This document shows, piece by piece, positions 56,684 to 63,881 of a stretch of 64,000 bases of DNA. The stretch covers positions 62,001 through 126,000 of the forward strand of contig NZ_LVEJ01000010.1 of NCBI RefSeq assembly GCF_001648775.1. Reading direction: 5' to 3'. This stretch comes from Pseudomonas fluorescens. GTDB lineage: Bacteria > Pseudomonadota > Gammaproteobacteria > Pseudomonadales > Pseudomonadaceae. The stretch's first letter is position 1; each line of letters starts with the position of its first letter. A program made the position numbers and the translations under genes. The notes under the pieces were generated by a model. The model was not told the origin of the DNA. It ran no database searches and saw only the letters and a list, made by a program, of their open reading frames with translations.

Positions 56684-57457
56684 ATGAACGACCACGTCCA
56701 TCACTCAGCCGCTGCCGGCTATAAAACCGCTGCCGACACTTACGTCAAAGGCCGGCCGGATTATCCGCCGCAGGTGACGGAGTGGCTGAAGGTGACGCTG
56801 GGTCTGGATGGGCACAAAACCGTGATTGATCTGGGCGCTGGCACTGGCAAATTCACCGGGCGTCTGGTGGCGACGGGCGCACAGGTGATCGCAGTGGAGC
56901 CGGTGCCGCAGATGCTGGAAAAACTCTCCGACGCCTGGCCTCAGGTTCTGGCGGTGAGCGGCACGGCAACCGACCTGCCGTTGCCCGATGCGTCCGTCGA
57001 CGTGGTGGTCTGTGCGCAGGCGTTTCACTGGTTCGCCAGCGCCGAGGCGCTGACGGAAATTGCTCGAGTGCTCAGACCCGACGGCAAACTGGGCCTGATC
57101 TGGAACCTGCGCGACACGCAAGTCAGTTGGGTGCCCAAGCTCGATGCGATCGTCAACGCGCTGGAAGGTGACACGCCGCGCTATTACACCGGTGCCTGGC
57201 GCCAGGCATTTCCGCATCCGGCGTTCGGCGCGCTGCAATTGCAGCAGTTTCACAACGGTCATACCGGATCGCCGGAAGACGTGATTTTCAATCGCGTGCG
57301 CTCCACCAGTTTCATCGCCGCACTGCCGGAGGCGCAGCGGGCGAAGGTCGATGAACAGATTCGCGCGTTGATTGCCGCAGAGCCGCAACTGCGCGGCAAG
57401 GATGTGGTGACGGTGCCGTACGAAACGGCGGCGTATGTTGCGGTGAAGCGGGGGTGA
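56684..57457 (+). CDS. Class I SAM-dependent methyltransferase
   Basis: 257 residues from the ATG at 56684 (AAGGAGAG upstream). Motif I VIDLGAGTGKFTGRL (about 47), then VVVCAQAFHWF (motif IV) and RVLRPDGKLGLIWN (post-motif). This is the ubiE/BioC-like Methyltransf_11 group. The substrate cannot be inferred. Divergent from the cytochrome b561 operon. Confidence 0.85.
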   Translation: MNDHVHHSAAAGYKTAADTYVKGRPDYPPQVTEWLKVTLGLDGHKTVIDLGAGTGKFTGRLVATGAQVIAVEPVPQMLEKLSDAWPQVLAVSGTATDLPLPDASVDVVVCAQAFHWFASAEALTEIARVLRPDGKLGLIWNLRDTQVSWVPKLDAIVNALEGDTPRYYTGAWRQAFPHPAFGALQLQQFHNGHTGSPEDVIFNRVRSTSFIAALPEAQRAKVDEQIRALIAAEPQLRGKDVVTVPYETAAYVAVKRG

Positions 57458-57500
57458 TGCAGCCGCGCTGTGAGAGGCATTCGGCTGCCCGGATAGCGCG

Positions 57501-57980
57501 TTATTCTTTGTCCGGCGTTCCAGACAGTCTAGTTGTCAAACCGCTGAATTTGAACACGCCTTTCTTAACGGCAACTGTCTTCTCTCCAGTCAGGGTTTTA
57601 CCTACAAACTCAATAGTACCCTCCAGTCGGGGATCGTTGACTGACGGTACAAGCGTTAGAGTCATCTTGCCTGTCGTTGAAAAGTACGATGTCAAATTAG
57701 CCAGGTTACCAAACGCATAGCTCGCTCGATAACGACGGTCGTCCTCGCTAAGAATGTGGTCGCCCGTGTCGGCGTTTTCAGGGACGTAGACACTCAGCCA
57801 TGCATATTGAGGGCGAGGGGATTCAGAGATGACCTGCTCACCAAGGCCTTGCCAATAAGGGCCCGGATCAGGTGAGAACCCTTCGGTCAAACGCACTTTG
57901 CCCGCGTTGAACAGCGGGCGCACACCTGCTTCCGTCTCCGCAGTAAATTCCCCGGTAGTGTCTTTCTCGAAATCACTCAT
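57501..57980 (-). CDS. Protein of unknown function (159 residues)
   Basis: ATG at 57980 with GGAG eight bases upstream; starts MSDFEKDTTGEF. No signal or TM segment; an acidic beta-rich protein with YAWLSVYVPENADTGDHI and KGVFKFSGLTTRLSG. Base composition is A+T-richer than the flanks. A LuxR-box-like dyad lies 83 bases upstream of the start. No family recognised; possibly a small globular beta-sandwich protein. Confidence 0.7.
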   Translation of the reverse strand: MSDFEKDTTGEFTAETEAGVRPLFNAGKVRLTEGFSPDPGPYWQGLGEQVISESPRPQYAWLSVYVPENADTGDHILSEDDRRYRASYAFGNLANLTSYFSTTGKMTLTLVPSVNDPRLEGTIEFVGKTLTGEKTVAVKKGVFKFSGLTTRLSGTPDKE

Positions 57981-58063
57981 CGCCAATGCTCCTGATGTAT
58001 GAACTCAGTGGGAGGAAGCTCCCGGTGAGGATTCAAGTTACTGCATCAGGTTTCTCCGCATAA

Positions 58064-58079
58064 CTGTCAGAGTTGACAG
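58064..58079. promoter_or_regulatory. LuxR-box-like palindrome, copy 3
   Basis: CTGTCAGAGTTGACAG, a near-perfect dyad with the same six-base arms as copies 1 and 2. It lies 83 bases upstream of the minus-strand start at 57980. Confidence 0.55.
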
Positions 58080-58144
58080 TTGACATCGAGGTTGATGAGG
58101 CATTCTTGATCGAGATACACCTTGCCGTTACAGGCACCATCCCG

Positions 58145-58171
58145 TGTAGGAGCGAGCCTGCTCGCGAAAGC
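58145..58171 (+). repeat. Single REP element (GCGAGC type)
   Basis: A solitary copy with core GCGAGCCTGCTCGC; no inverted partner within 150 bases, unlike the other GCGAGC-type copies. Confidence 0.85.
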
Positions 58172-58198
58172 CATCTGACCGACGCGCAATAATCCGGA

Positions 58199-58534
58199 TC
58201 AACTCACCCGAGCCAGATCCGCCGCCTTGCGCCGCTCGCGAACCCCACGCACCACCAGATACAACAACGGCCCAACCGAAACAAAAACCGCCGTCACCAA
58301 CACATACGGCACCACCGACCAGACCGACTGCCCACGCGACCGCGCATCCTTGAACATCCAGACGCCCGCCAGTGTTGCCAGCAGATACAGATCAATCACC
58401 ACCTGCGCGGTGTCGGGGCGTGACATCAGGCTGATGCCGAAATCGATCAGCGATTGCTCAGCCTGGAGCATTACCGAAACCGTGTAACCGGCAAAAGCGA
58501 GCAAAGCCGTGAGGGGCAGGGCGATCGACATCAT
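58199..58534 (-). CDS. DUF2834-like small membrane protein
   Basis: 111 residues, three hydrophobic segments. YLLATLAGVWMFKDARSRG and VFVSVGPLLYLVVRG fit DUF2834. Function unknown. Two consecutive ATG codons (58534 and 58531) follow GGAAGGAT. Confidence 0.72.
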   Translation of the reverse strand: MMSIALPLTALLAFAGYTVSVMLQAEQSLIDFGISLMSRPDTAQVVIDLYLLATLAGVWMFKDARSRGQSVWSVVPYVLVTAVFVSVGPLLYLVVRGVRERRKAADLARVS

Positions 58535-58633
58535 GCAATCCTTCCTTGGTGTGATGAGAGAAGCGCCAGACTAACGCCGTCGAGTTAACTTGGCCATTGA
58601 CTTGCCAGTAGCGCGCAGGCTAATTTCCAGCCC

Positions 58634-58699
58634 ATGACTTCGACTGTATCGCGTTGCCAGCCAATTATTATTACCGCCATTCCTCATTTGGCGGGCTAG
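58634..58699 (+). CDS. Putative attenuator leader peptide (21 residues)
   Basis: ATG at 58634 opens a 21-codon frame ending TAG at 58697. It holds two ACT Thr codons and a GTA Val early, then three consecutive ATT Ile codons, ACC Thr, GCC, and another ATT. The peptide begins MTSTV. The run of Ile/Thr codons before an alternative-hairpin region is the signature of amino-acid attenuation. A promoter-like TTGACT-N17-CTAATT (58597-58625) would start transcription only a few bases before the ATG, so translation may be nearly leaderless; no ribosome site is seen. Confidence 0.6.
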   Translation: MTSTVSRCQPIIITAIPHLAG

Positions 58700-58741
58700 C
58701 TCACGACTGCAGCACCCAACCCGCCCTAGAGGCGGGTTTTT
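58674..58741 (+). promoter_or_regulatory. Transcription attenuator of the threonine dehydratase gene
   Basis: Three mutually exclusive pairings are visible. CCGCCA (58674-58679) with TGGCGG (58689-58694) is a pause hairpin. GGCGGG (58690-58695) with CCCGCC (58720-58725) is an antiterminator. CCCGCC (58720-58725) with GGCGGG (58731-58736), followed by five T, is the terminator. Ribosome stalling on the Ile/Thr codons would free GGCGGG to form the antiterminator and allow read-through into the dehydratase gene at 58784. Confidence 0.68.
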
Positions 58742-58783
58742 ACTTTCTGTCTCCGGGGTTTTGAAAAATGTCAGGAGACGACC

Positions 58784-59797
58784 ATGCCACACAGCCCCGA
58801 CCAGCAAGCCCTGCTTGAGCACTATGTAAAAAAGATCCTGGCCGCGCCGGTGTACGACATCGCGGTGCGCACGCCTTTGCAGGCGGCGCCGGCCTTGTCC
58901 GACGCGTTGGGCAACCGCATTCTGCTCAAGCGCGAAGACCTGCAACCGACGTTCTCCTTCAAGATCCGTGGCGCCTACAACAAACTGGTGCAACTGAGCG
59001 ACGAACAGAAAAAACGCGGAGTCATCACTGCCTCGGCCGGCAATCATGCGCAAGGTGTGGCGTTGGCGGCGCGCGAGTTGGGGATTGCCGCGACCATCGT
59101 CATGCCGCAGACCACGCCGGAGCTGAAAGTGCTGGGGGTGCGCAGTCGCGGTGCCGAAGCGTTGCTGCATGGCGAGAGCTTTCCGTTCGCGCTGGCCCAT
59201 GCGCTGCAACTGGCGGAACAGACTGGACGCACCTTCGTGTCTCCGTTCGATGACCCGGAAGTGATTGCCGGGCAGGGCACCGTGGCAATGGAAATCCTTC
59301 GTCAGCATCAAGGTGCGCTGGATGCGATCTTTGTGCCGGTGGGCGGTGGCGGGCTGATCGCCGGCATCGCCGCTTACATCAAATATTTGCGCCCGGAAGT
59401 GCGGATCATCGGCGTTGAATCCGAACATTCGGCGTGTCTGAAGGCTGCGCTGGAAGCCGATCAACGCGTCGTATTGCCCAATGTAGGTACGTTCGCCGAT
59501 GGCGTGGCGGTGGCGCAGATTGGCGCATTCGGGTTTGAGGTTTGCCGTTTCTGCGTCGACGAAGTGATCACCGTCAGCAATGACGATCTGTGTACTGCCA
59601 TCAAGAATATCTACGACGATACCCGCTCGATCACCGAGCCTTCCGGCGCGCTGGCCGTTGCAGGGATCAAGCAATACGTGGCGCGAACCGGAGTGCGCGA
59701 GCAGACGTTCGTGGCGATCGACTCGGGCGCCAACATCAACTTCGACAGCCTGCGGCATGTCGCCGAGCGCGCCGCCGTGTGCGGTGTCTCGGCGTGA
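58784..59797 (+). CDS. Threonine dehydratase (IlvA-like catalytic domain, no ACT domain)
   Basis: 337-residue fold-type II PLP enzyme. The PLP Lys is in PTFSFKIRGAYNKL (about 60), the SAGNHAQGVA loop is near 85, GGGGLIAG binds phosphate (about 187), and the Ser-type cofactor anchor is near 310 (AIDSGANIN). It deaminates threonine to 2-oxobutyrate, the first step to isoleucine. Biosynthetic IlvA is about 500 residues with C-terminal ACT-like domains that bind Ile; these are missing here. Loss of allosteric control may be compensated by the upstream attenuator. AGGAG precedes the ATG. A serine/threonine dehydratase for catabolism is the alternative, but the leader argues for an isoleucine link. 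Confidence 0.82.
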   Translation: MPHSPDQQALLEHYVKKILAAPVYDIAVRTPLQAAPALSDALGNRILLKREDLQPTFSFKIRGAYNKLVQLSDEQKKRGVITASAGNHAQGVALAARELGIAATIVMPQTTPELKVLGVRSRGAEALLHGESFPFALAHALQLAEQTGRTFVSPFDDPEVIAGQGTVAMEILRQHQGALDAIFVPVGGGGLIAGIAAYIKYLRPEVRIIGVESEHSACLKAALEADQRVVLPNVGTFADGVAVAQIGAFGFEVCRFCVDEVITVSNDDLCTAIKNIYDDTRSITEPSGALAVAGIKQYVARTGVREQTFVAIDSGANINFDSLRHVAERAAVCGVSA

Positions 59798-59803
59798 AGC
59801 GGC

Positions 59804-60109
59804 TTACGGCAGCAAAGGGCGCAGGAAGCTGCGCTCGTAGCTGACGATGAACTTTTTTTCGACCAGATCGGCAACCAGCGCGGTACTTTCCGGGTCCGTC
59901 AGCGCGATGTGCCGATAGCTTTCGTAGTCCGCCAGTGACGGAAAACTGAACAGGCAATAGGCGATATTGCTTGCACCTTCGGACGGCAAAAAGTAGCCGT
60001 GATGCGTGCCGCCCAGTCGTTCGACGATGCTGAGCCAAGCCTTGGCGTAGGCCTCGAACTCGGTTAACTGGTAAGGATCGATGACATATCTGACGTGGCA
60101 GGTAATCAA
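59804..60109 (-). CDS. NIPSNAP-like small protein
   Basis: 101 residues. MITCHVRYVIDPYQLTEFEAYAKAW, GYFLPSEG and FSFPSLADYESYRHIALTDPE are typical of NIPSNAP/ferredoxin-like alpha-beta barrel dimers. Function unknown. Convergent with the threonine dehydratase gene, six bases apart. Confidence 0.78.
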   Translation of the reverse strand: MITCHVRYVIDPYQLTEFEAYAKAWLSIVERLGGTHHGYFLPSEGASNIAYCLFSFPSLADYESYRHIALTDPESTALVADLVEKKFIVSYERSFLRPLLP

Positions 60110-60130
60110 GCAGGATGCTCCTTGCTCAGG

Positions 60131-60616
60131 TTATTCCTGAAGCGCTGTACCGACTTTGTCCGAGGCCGACCAGATGCGATAACGCACTTCGACGTCTGAC
60201 GGCGCATACACCACCACCGGCAATTTGCTGTTGTAACGCAACATGAAGCCGTCGCCGACGACAGGCACGAATGCGCGTTTCTTCTGGCTGCCGGGCGGGC
60301 AGGCCATCATCGTGCTCATCGGCCCGATGACTTTTTCCAGGCGGTAGAACGGATAACCCCAGCCTTCGAGATTCTTCTCATCGAGCACGCCGCCCAGGCG
60401 CTGGCGATTGCAATCCACCTCGAGGGTTTTGCCGGCAAGGATTTCCACCTGGAAGTTCTCTTCCTGCTCCTGCTTGGGCAAATGAATGACCTGACGGCTG
60501 AACCCGGCTTCAGCCTTGGGGTACGGCGCGACGTCTTCGAGCTTGGCCGCGTGGGCGAGAGTGGACAGGCTGGCGATGATCAGCCCGGTGGTCGCGTAAA
60601 CGCGTAAAGAACCCAT
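60131..60616 (-). CDS. eco: Ecotin, periplasmic serine protease inhibitor
   Basis: 161 residues with a signal peptide ([15 protein letters not shown]). Core features are [48 protein letters not shown] with the reactive-site Met in STMMAC, and the C-terminal [23 protein letters not shown]. Ecotin is a dimeric inhibitor of trypsin-like and elastase-like proteases that protects against host enzymes. The Cys pair is conserved. The gene follows, in the same direction, a 366-base upstream region. Confidence 0.95.
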   Translation of the reverse strand: MGSLRVYATTGLIIASLSTLAHAAKLEDVAPYPKAEAGFSRQVIHLPKQEQEENFQVEILAGKTLEVDCNRQRLGGVLDEKNLEGWGYPFYRLEKVIGPMSTMMACPPGSQKKRAFVPVVGDGFMLRYNSKLPVVVYAPSDVEVRYRIWSASDKVGTALQE

Positions 60617-60982
60617 GGAAGCCTCCGTGCGGGTGTAGGGTGGTCAATGGGCATTCTTACTGCCATGGGCGCTGAATGCAAACCGGCGTCGACTTGCAAA
60701 TTGCAGTGCCCCAAGGGCATTTCTTGCATTTTGCAATTGGCAAAATACTGGCCACGTCGCCAAGTGCTTGATTTTGCGAGGGTCAAAACGAGCCGATGAA
60801 AGGCACGCTTTATGCGTCCTTTTAGTGCGGCGCACCGGGTTTGGGCGCCTACACTCCAATGGGCATTTCGCAGTACCACCGCTTGTCGCACCATGGAAAC
60901 AGCGGGGACACACCCGTGCAGGGGCAGCAACGGTCAGCGTGAATACTTGATTGGCATCTCACAGTAAGGAGAGGGTTTCGCC
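60617..60982. other. 366-base intergenic region between divergent eco and DUF1652 genes
   Basis: No gene is supported here. It contains several TTGCA-type repeats (60690-60740). On the minus strand TGGCCAGTATTTTGCC (60754 down to 60739) has GG and GC ten bases apart, matching the spacing of a sigma-54 -24/-12 promoter for ecotin, though only partly matching the consensus bases. On the plus side the AAGGAGAGG ribosome site of the DUF1652 gene is at its end. Confidence 0.35.
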
Positions 60983-61252
60983 ATGTTTCTGTCTGCCTTG
61001 GAACTACGCAATATCATTGAAAGCAGTTTCCTGCCGAAACGCTGCCAGTGCACGCTGTCGCCAGACTTGTCGATGACCGTCAAGGTTTTCGGCGATCACC
61101 AGACCGATCAGGTCGATCTGTTGGTCAGCGGCATCGACGCCAGCCACCTCAATGGCTGTCGTGAAATCAATGAACTGATCGCCGGGTTGCGCTCGGATCT
61201 GAACAAGCAAGCTGTACAACATCACTACAGCCCACGCTCCAGAGCCATCTAA
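60983..61252 (+). CDS. DUF1652 family small protein
   Basis: 89 residues. MFLSALELRNIIESSFLPKRC begins in the way typical of Pseudomonas DUF1652 proteins, followed by LSPDLSMTVKVF and INELIAGLRSDL. Function unknown. AAGGAGAGG precedes the ATG; the stop overlaps the convergent membrane-protein gene by 4 bases. Confidence 0.82.
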   Translation: MFLSALELRNIIESSFLPKRCQCTLSPDLSMTVKVFGDHQTDQVDLLVSGIDASHLNGCREINELIAGLRSDLNKQAVQHHYSPRSRAI

Positions 61253-61647
61253 CGCACCGTTTCACCCAGTTCGACCGTCACGCGCCGGGCCTGCACAAAA
61301 CCAAGGCCCAGCGCGAACTCGACCAGCACCGCGAGCAAAATCCCGGGGCCGGCATGGCCGTTCAGCCATTCGGCAAAACCCAGCACCGCCAAACCAAAAC
61401 AACCGACGATAAACCCGTTGCTCAGCGCATTGCGCCCCAGCGACGGCGGCGCGTTGCGCACCAGATAAAACATCACCCCCAATGCCGCAAACAGTACCGC
61501 ACTGCGCCGCGCGACAAACCCGGCACCTTCGGAATATTCAATGCTCCAGATCGCCAGCAGGATGTCCGGGACAAAGCCCCAGACCAGCGCCAACACAAAA
61601 CACAACGAAGAAGTGATGCTCGACAACGTGCGAAACGACAACTGCAT
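61249..61647 (-). CDS. Small membrane protein of unknown function
   Basis: 132 residues from the ATG at 61647 (AAGGA upstream), four TM helices (TSSLCFVLALVWGFVPDIL, SAVLFAALGVMFYLV, GFIVGCFGLAVLGF, GILLAVLVEFALGLGFV). No catalytic motif. The open frame upstream of this start is not supported. Confidence 0.68.
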   Translation of the reverse strand: MQLSFRTLSSITSSLCFVLALVWGFVPDILLAIWSIEYSEGAGFVARRSAVLFAALGVMFYLVRNAPPSLGRNALSNGFIVGCFGLAVLGFAEWLNGHAGPGILLAVLVEFALGLGFVQARRVTVELGETVR

Positions 61648-61736
61648 GGCCAATCCTTGCGGCAGTGAGGAGGGCCCCGAGCATAACCGCCGAAACTCCC
61701 CACGCCTACCGCAAACCCGCAAATCAGACGTTTCTG

Positions 61737-62006
61737 TCAGTTCTGGAAGTTGCACGCGTCAGATAATTTCCGGTAGCTGATTTCCTCAGGCTTACCGGCG
61801 TTATCGATGTACTTCATGTCGGCCGTGACCACCTTGCAGGTTTGCGTTGGCGGCTCGGTCAACGACACCACCTTGGCCACCTGCAGCGGCATGCCGTACT
61901 CATAGGGCACGGCTTTGGACGTGGCGGACGTGTCATTGGCCTGGGCCAGCCCGGCGAACGCGGTGCAGGCGAGGGCGGCGCTGAGCAATAAAGGGCGAAT
62001 GTTCAT
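61737..62006 (-). CDS. DUF2790 family secreted protein
   Basis: 89 residues from the ATG at 62006 (GGGAG upstream), with a signal peptide (LLLSAALACTAFAGLAQA). The mature YEYGMPLQVAKVVSLTEPP and the C-terminal ISYRKLSDACNFQN with two Cys are the DUF2790 pattern common in Pseudomonas. Function unknown, periplasmic. Confidence 0.85.
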   Translation of the reverse strand: MNIRPLLLSAALACTAFAGLAQANDTSATSKAVPYEYGMPLQVAKVVSLTEPPTQTCKVVTADMKYIDNAGKPEEISYRKLSDACNFQN

Positions 62007-62502
62007 GAAAGGACTCCCGTGTGGCGGTTCTAGAGTTCGGCGTGATGCACCCGAACCTGCCGCACTGGGCAACAGCCAAAATGGCTGAGGGCGTGCGGTT
62101 CAGTAGAGTTTTTGACCACGGCGTTAAGGGATGGTTAACCGAGCTGAACGCCGGCTGTCAGGGAGTGCGGCGGTTTTCTTTGGAAGGTTTGGCGAATTCC
62201 TACAAAGGCTGGTGCCTTGTCTGCTTTCGGCGGGTGGAGTGGGGCGGTTATTGTCGGTTGCCGCTGCAAAATCAGTGGTTCGGGTTTGGTCACCTGAGAA
62301 AAGTTCGTTGCATATGTGCCATCATTTGCCCCGCGCGGGTCTTCTGGTCCGCGAAGTGCACTGCTGTGGCGGCTGTGTGCAGGACGCCTTCGGGCGAGCT
62401 GAGTTTTGAACTGTTCTCGGTTGACCAAGCCTGTACACGGCCGCCTCCCACCGTTTGGTCACGGCTATGGCGGTTACCTTCTAATACAGTTGAGTAATCA
62501 AA
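62007..62502. other. 496-base region upstream of the 98-residue protein, possibly a structured leader
   Basis: An open frame crosses it (62021-62497), but its composition is not gene-like. Instead several hairpins are visible, including CGCCTTCGGGCG (62385-62396) with a stable UUCG tetraloop. From memory, similar sequence is repeated ahead of related small proteins in other pseudomonads and is often mis-annotated as coding. It may be a structured RNA leader of the gene at 62503. Confidence 0.35.
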
Positions 62503-62799
62503 ATGCCAATAATTAAACTGCTACAAAACCGCTATCTCCCCCTCAGCAGCAACGTCACCGAAACCCCGACACTGCTCATCGACACCCAAGCCAACCCGAA
62601 AGACATCCTCGAAGCCGCCGTCCAGCGCATCCGCGCCGCCGCCGACCTGCTCGAAACCTTGCATTGCCTGTGTTTCAAACACGCTGACGTGCAGGATATT
62701 CCGCACATCACCCATGCGCTTTACCTGCTGACGCAGGATGGCAATGATTTGCTGCAGGTGGCGCAGCAGCAGATGTTGAGTTGGACCGCGCCGGTTTGA
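62503..62799 (+). CDS. Small Pseudomonas protein, DUF3077/DUF6124-like
   Basis: 98 residues, probably helical. The central region has the pattern AAVQRIRAAADLLETLHCLCF followed by DIPHITHALYLLTQDGNDLL. This pattern recurs in many small pseudomonad proteins of unknown function. No signal or TM. No clear Shine-Dalgarno is visible before the ATG at 62503. Confidence 0.65.
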   Translation: MPIIKLLQNRYLPLSSNVTETPTLLIDTQANPKDILEAAVQRIRAAADLLETLHCLCFKHADVQDIPHITHALYLLTQDGNDLLQVAQQQMLSWTAPV

Positions 62800-62907
62800 T
62801 GGGCTAGTGAAAACGGCAGGAGTGAACAGCCGAATTTACGCGGGCTGATTCACTTGCTGCCGGTTAATGAAGGCGGGGTGTTGTGCGACTAACGCCTCGG
62901 GCTACGG

Positions 62908-63876
62908 TCAATCTCCCAGCTTGTCAGGGAAAAATGAGAGGGGTGGGTGTGTAGCTTTCCACTGTGTTGCGAAAACTTTTGATTGCTCGATTTGCTCGGG
63001 TGTCATTTTCTCAGCGATTTTTTCTATCTTCCGGTCAACATAATCTTGAATGCCTCCGGCATCATTCAAGTCTTTCATTAGATAGAACATCGCATAGCCT
63101 TCGACTAGATTCAGTGGGTAGCCAATTTTATCTGGCGTATGCGAAATGTAAGCACCATAGTTGCTCATAGCATCTTGCTCGCCAGTTTCAGCTGCAATTT
63201 TTAGCCAATGATGGACAGCCTGCATGTCGCCGTCCCTGTAAAGAATTTCCAGATAGTTATTCATCGCTTTAGGGTATCCACCCTCTGACGAAAGCCTTAA
63301 CCAATTTCGGACCGATTCGTCGCGTTTCCCAGGGATAAAAAAGAATCCCTTCCCCTGCCGCTCACTCACCGCCATCCAATACTGCGCAAGTGGGTAACCA
63401 GCGTTTGCTGACTTTTCAAGCCATTCGTCATTCAAAGTTATTTCATACATCAAGAATAGAGACTCAGCGTCACCGCTGTTCGCTTTTGCCAACGCTAGTT
63501 CTTTGGCATACGCAAACCACTGAGCAGGACTTTTGGAACTGGCAGGGCAGTTATCCATTATCTTGCACAGATCCGAATTTTTACGGCCTAGCTGGATCAT
63601 CGCGTATATGGAGCCATTCATCGCAGCCGTTTCATACCAGTGCTGTGCTTCGGGCGTCATGTATCGGTTGCGCTTTCTTAGCGCTTCGCCTAGGTAGTAT
63701 TGCGATTCCACGTTTCCAGCTTGCGCTTCTTTTTCTAATACAGGAAAGGCTGCATCAAGCTTTAACTGGTTGTATAAAGTAATACCTGCAGATACTTCGT
63801 GCGCTGGCAGCGACGCAAAAGTAGGCGTGGCACTTGTTAATAGTGTCGCGATAATAAAATATCTAAATAGCCTCAC
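62908..63876 (-). CDS. Secreted Sel1-like repeat protein
   Basis: 322 residues from a GTG at 63876, which starts MRLFRYFIIATLLTSATPTFA, a signal peptide. Upstream in-frame sequence belongs antisense-free to the preceding paralogue's 3' end in another frame, so it is excluded. Sel1/TPR-like helical pairs follow (SQYYLGEALRKRNRYM, AMIQLGRKN, LAQYWMAVSERQGKG, AMNNYLEILYRDGD, AMSNYGAYISHTP). It is five bases after an upstream paralogue that runs off the window. Periplasmic; function unknown. A+T-rich like its neighbour. Confidence 0.75.
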   Translation of the reverse strand: MRLFRYFIIATLLTSATPTFASLPAHEVSAGITLYNQLKLDAAFPVLEKEAQAGNVESQYYLGEALRKRNRYMTPEAQHWYETAAMNGSIYAMIQLGRKNSDLCKIMDNCPASSKSPAQWFAYAKELALAKANSGDAESLFLMYEITLNDEWLEKSANAGYPLAQYWMAVSERQGKGFFFIPGKRDESVRNWLRLSSEGGYPKAMNNYLEILYRDGDMQAVHHWLKIAAETGEQDAMSNYGAYISHTPDKIGYPLNLVEGYAMFYLMKDLNDAGGIQDYVDRKIEKIAEKMTPEQIEQSKVFATQWKATHPPLSFFPDKLGD

Positions 63877-63881
63877 TGGCG

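Noticed and set aside
62021..62497. 158-codon plus-strand frame upstream of the 98-residue protein
   Set aside because: Trp/Cys/Arg-rich composition unlike a protein, no ribosome site, and several hairpins; treated as a non-coding region.
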